Assembly: GCF_009617585.1 (NCBI RefSeq)
Contig: NZ_WIXI01000047.1
Span: 284,715-348,714, forward strand
From: Endobacterium cereale
Lineage (GTDB): Bacteria; Pseudomonadota; Alphaproteobacteria; Rhizobiales; Rhizobiaceae
DNA length: 64,000 nt
Direction of reading: 5' to 3'
Below are positions 60,991 to 64,000 of the stretch, in pieces. The notes under the pieces are model-generated. The model was not told the DNA's origin and did no database searches. It saw nothing but the letters and a program-made list of their open reading frames with translations. Made by a program: the position numbers and the translations under genes. Within the stretch, counting starts at the first letter, position 1. Each line of letters starts with the position of its first letter.

Positions 60991-61283
60991 TCTACGCCCC
61001 GCTCGCTGATGCCGACCTGCTCAATATATTCCTCCATATCGCTGTCCATGTTTCGGCCGCCGCCTCCGTTTTTGTCAGAGACCTGAGCCGAAAGATCGAA
61101 TGGATCGCGCTGAGCGGTTTTCCCGGGCCGCCTCGTGACAATCTCTCGCCCGGACTGAAAGCCTTGCCTTACAGAAAACGATGCATCTATTTCCGCACGA
61201 CTGAGACAACAGTCCGCATTCTTCGCGTGGTGCATAGTCACCAGAACATCACGCCAGACTTTTTCAAGACGAACGACATCTGA
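60972..61283 (+). CDS. ParE-like toxin without a standard start codon
   Basis: The frame encodes about 103 residues with ParE features: a PLADADLLNIFLHIA opening helix, DLSRKIEWIALSGFPGPPRDNLSPGLKALPYRKRCIYFR in the core and TTVRILRVVHSHQNITPDFF at the end. In this frame no ATG, GTG or TTG occurs between the upstream in-frame TGA and the conserved start region. The best candidates are ATT at 60972, preceded by GCGGGGGATGCGG, or CTG at 60987. The toxin may use a rare AUU start that keeps its level low, may be made by frameshifting from the antitoxin, or may be inactivated. The stop codon is 4 bp before radA. Confidence 0.65.
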   Translation: MRPKELIYAPLADADLLNIFLHIAVHVSAAASVFVRDLSRKIEWIALSGFPGPPRDNLSPGLKALPYRKRCIYFRTTETTVRILRVVHSHQNITPDFFKTNDI

Positions 61284-61287
61284 TCCC

Positions 61288-62691
<1,404 letters not shown>

Positions 62692-62831
62692 TCTTCCGTT
62701 ACCGAGACGACTGATGTAAGAGGGCAGCGATAAGGACGTGAGTGCCTTTTCGGCACATGTCATGACAGGGCGACCGGATCGCCTTTGAAGTTCCGGCCCC
62801 GTCGCCGATCAAGTTCTGGAGTAGGTAGTTT

Positions 62832-63410
62832 ATGCCCATCACGATTTTCGACGGTATCGTCATCGGCGTCACGCTGTTTTCGGCGGTGCTCGCCATGGTC
62901 CGCGGCTTTTCCCGCGAAGTGCTGTCGATTGCCAGCTGGGTCGGCTCGGTTGCCGCCGCCTATTATCTCTACCCGCTGCTTCTGCCATACGCGAAGAACT
63001 ATACGGCAGATGATCGCATTGCTCTGGCGGCCTCTCTCGGCATCGTGTTCCTTGTGGCGTTGATCATCATCACCTTCATCACCACCAAGATCGCCGATTT
63101 CATTATCGACAGCCGCATCGGCGCGCTCGATCGCACGCTCGGCTTCCTGTTCGGCGCAGCGCGTGGTGTTCTTCTGCTCGTCGTGGCGCTGGCGTTCTGG
63201 AACTGGCTGGTGGGTGCGCAGGCGCAGCCGGAATGGGTGAAAAACGCCAAGTCCAAGCCGTTCATGGATTCGCTTGTGGTACGCCTTGTGGCGGCATTGC
63301 CTGAAAACGTCGAGGCAAGAGCACGCGCTCGCCTGAGCGGCAAGGAAGAACCGGGTGAAGCCGGCCAGGAACAGGCGCCATCCGACGAAGCGCCGTCAAC
63401 AAATAATTGA
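62832..63410 (+). CDS. cvpA: CvpA family membrane protein
   Basis: A 192-residue inner-membrane protein with four helices (TIFDGIVIGVTLFSAVLAMVRGFSREVLSIASWVGSVAAAYYLY is typical). CvpA is needed for colicin V production in E. coli and has broader envelope roles. The C-terminal tail is acidic and variable. It is 141 bp upstream of purF, a conserved neighbour. Confidence 0.94.
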   Translation: MPITIFDGIVIGVTLFSAVLAMVRGFSREVLSIASWVGSVAAAYYLYPLLLPYAKNYTADDRIALAASLGIVFLVALIIITFITTKIADFIIDSRIGALDRTLGFLFGAARGVLLLVVALAFWNWLVGAQAQPEWVKNAKSKPFMDSLVVRLVAALPENVEARARARLSGKEEPGEAGQEQAPSDEAPSTNN

Positions 63411-63551
63411 CGCTATGTTGCGCTTGATACGCAGCAAACCGTCACCATTTGTGCTATCAAGCACCTGAACAGAGCAAGGCCGGACAGCGGGACAAGGATT
63501 TGACCGCCCGGCCTATTCGTTTTTCCTGTACGAAAGTAAAGGCCAGCAGAG

Positions 63552-64000
63552 ATGAGTCAGCCGGTTCCGCAAGGCATTATCGATGATTTGGATGGCGACA
63601 CGCTGCATGAAGAATGTGGCGTATTCGGCATTCTGGGGCATCCCGACGCGGCGACGCTGACGGCGCTCGGCCTGCACGCTTTGCAGCACCGCGGCCAGGA
63701 AGCCGCCGGCATCGTCACGTTCGACGGCCTGCGCTTCCATTCGGAACGCCGCATGGGCCTCGTCGGCGACCACTACACGGACCCGGCAACACTTGCAAAA
63801 CTGCCGGGCGACATCTCGATCGGCCACGTCCGTTACTCCACCACCGGTGAAGTGGCGCTGCGCAACGTGCAGCCGCTGTTTGCCGAACTGGAAGTCGGCG
63901 GCATCGCTATTGCCCATAACGGCAATTTTACCAACGGCCTGACCCTGCGCCGTCAACTGATTGCCGGTGGCGCCATCTGTCAGTCGACTTCCGATACCGA
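63552..64000 (+). CDS. purF: Amidophosphoribosyltransferase, N-terminal part
   Basis: The first 149 codons of the enzyme for the first committed step of purine synthesis; the gene runs off the window. The N-terminal-nucleophile Cys22 (HEECGVFGI) follows a 21-residue propeptide that is probably removed. The glutaminase domain shows LQHRGQEAAGIVTF, IGHVRYSTTGE and IAHNGNFTN. Confidence 0.96.
   Translation, partial: MSQPVPQGIIDDLDGDTLHEECGVFGILGHPDAATLTALGLHALQHRGQEAAGIVTFDGLRFHSERRMGLVGDHYTDPATLAKLPGDISIGHVRYSTTGEVALRNVQPLFAELEVGGIAIAHNGNFTNGLTLRRQLIAGGAICQSTSDT

Overview
This window is chromosomal DNA of an alphaproteobacterium, most likely a member of the Rhizobiaceae (Agrobacterium/Rhizobium type). 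The basis is gene content and order: clpP-clpX-lon-hupB next to the nuo operon; pepA/holC divergent from lptF-lptG-lptD-surA-pdxA-rsmA; fabD-fabG-acpP-fabF-mltG-yicC-gmk; rpsF-rpsR-DUF2232-rplI; and dnaB-alr-radA-cvpA-purF. I see no prophage, insertion sequence or CRISPR array. Most of the window is housekeeping backbone with small accessory insertions.

Layout. 1-2.0 kb: start of the nuo (complex I) operon on the minus strand, with a GFA-type zinc protein gene overlapping the end of nuoC. 2.4-2.95 kb: two identical tRNA-Asp genes and one tRNA-Val. 3-6.6 kb: a small membrane protein, then two exported phosphorus-scavenging proteins (phytase-like esterase, periplasmic pyrophosphatase), each preceded at the same distance by a PHO box. 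6.6-12.3 kb: hupB, lon, clpX, clpP (minus). 12.6-16.6 kb: gamma-glutamyltransferase and a bdcR/bdcA-like regulator/SDR pair with two matching operators. 16.6-18.9 kb: a TerC-CBS-CorC membrane protein behind a structured leader that ends in an intrinsic terminator, then a single-domain response regulator. 19.3-20.7 kb: pgsA-moaD-moaE. 20.7-22.7 kb: an orphan LivH-like permease divergent from a CGNR regulator around a perfect 36-bp palindrome. 22.8-30.6 kb: ndk, GST, degenerate GGDEF protein, ABC-F ATPase, prolyl-oligopeptidase and a coiled-coil membrane protein. 30.7-41.3 kb: holC and pepA, a PAP2 phosphatase, then LPS export, outer-membrane chaperone, pdxA and rsmA genes. 41.4-42.8 kb: an ECF41-type sigma factor with its carboxymuconolactone-decarboxylase partner and a recognisable ECF41 promoter. 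43.2-49.9 kb: fatty-acid synthesis, mltG, yicC and gmk (minus). 50-54.7 kb: an atypical Nramp-like transporter, aldo/keto reductase, small proteins and a protein with 19-residue RTX-like repeats. 55-64 kb: ribosomal proteins, dnaB, alr, a ParD/ParE module whose toxin has no standard start codon, radA, cvpA and the first part of purF.

The strongest regulatory observations are the duplicated PHO-box arrangement, the paired operators of the bdcR/bdcA-like locus, the 36-bp palindrome with a possibly leaderless CGNR gene, the structured leader before terC, and the ECF41 promoter. All calls come from reading the sequence. No database search was run.
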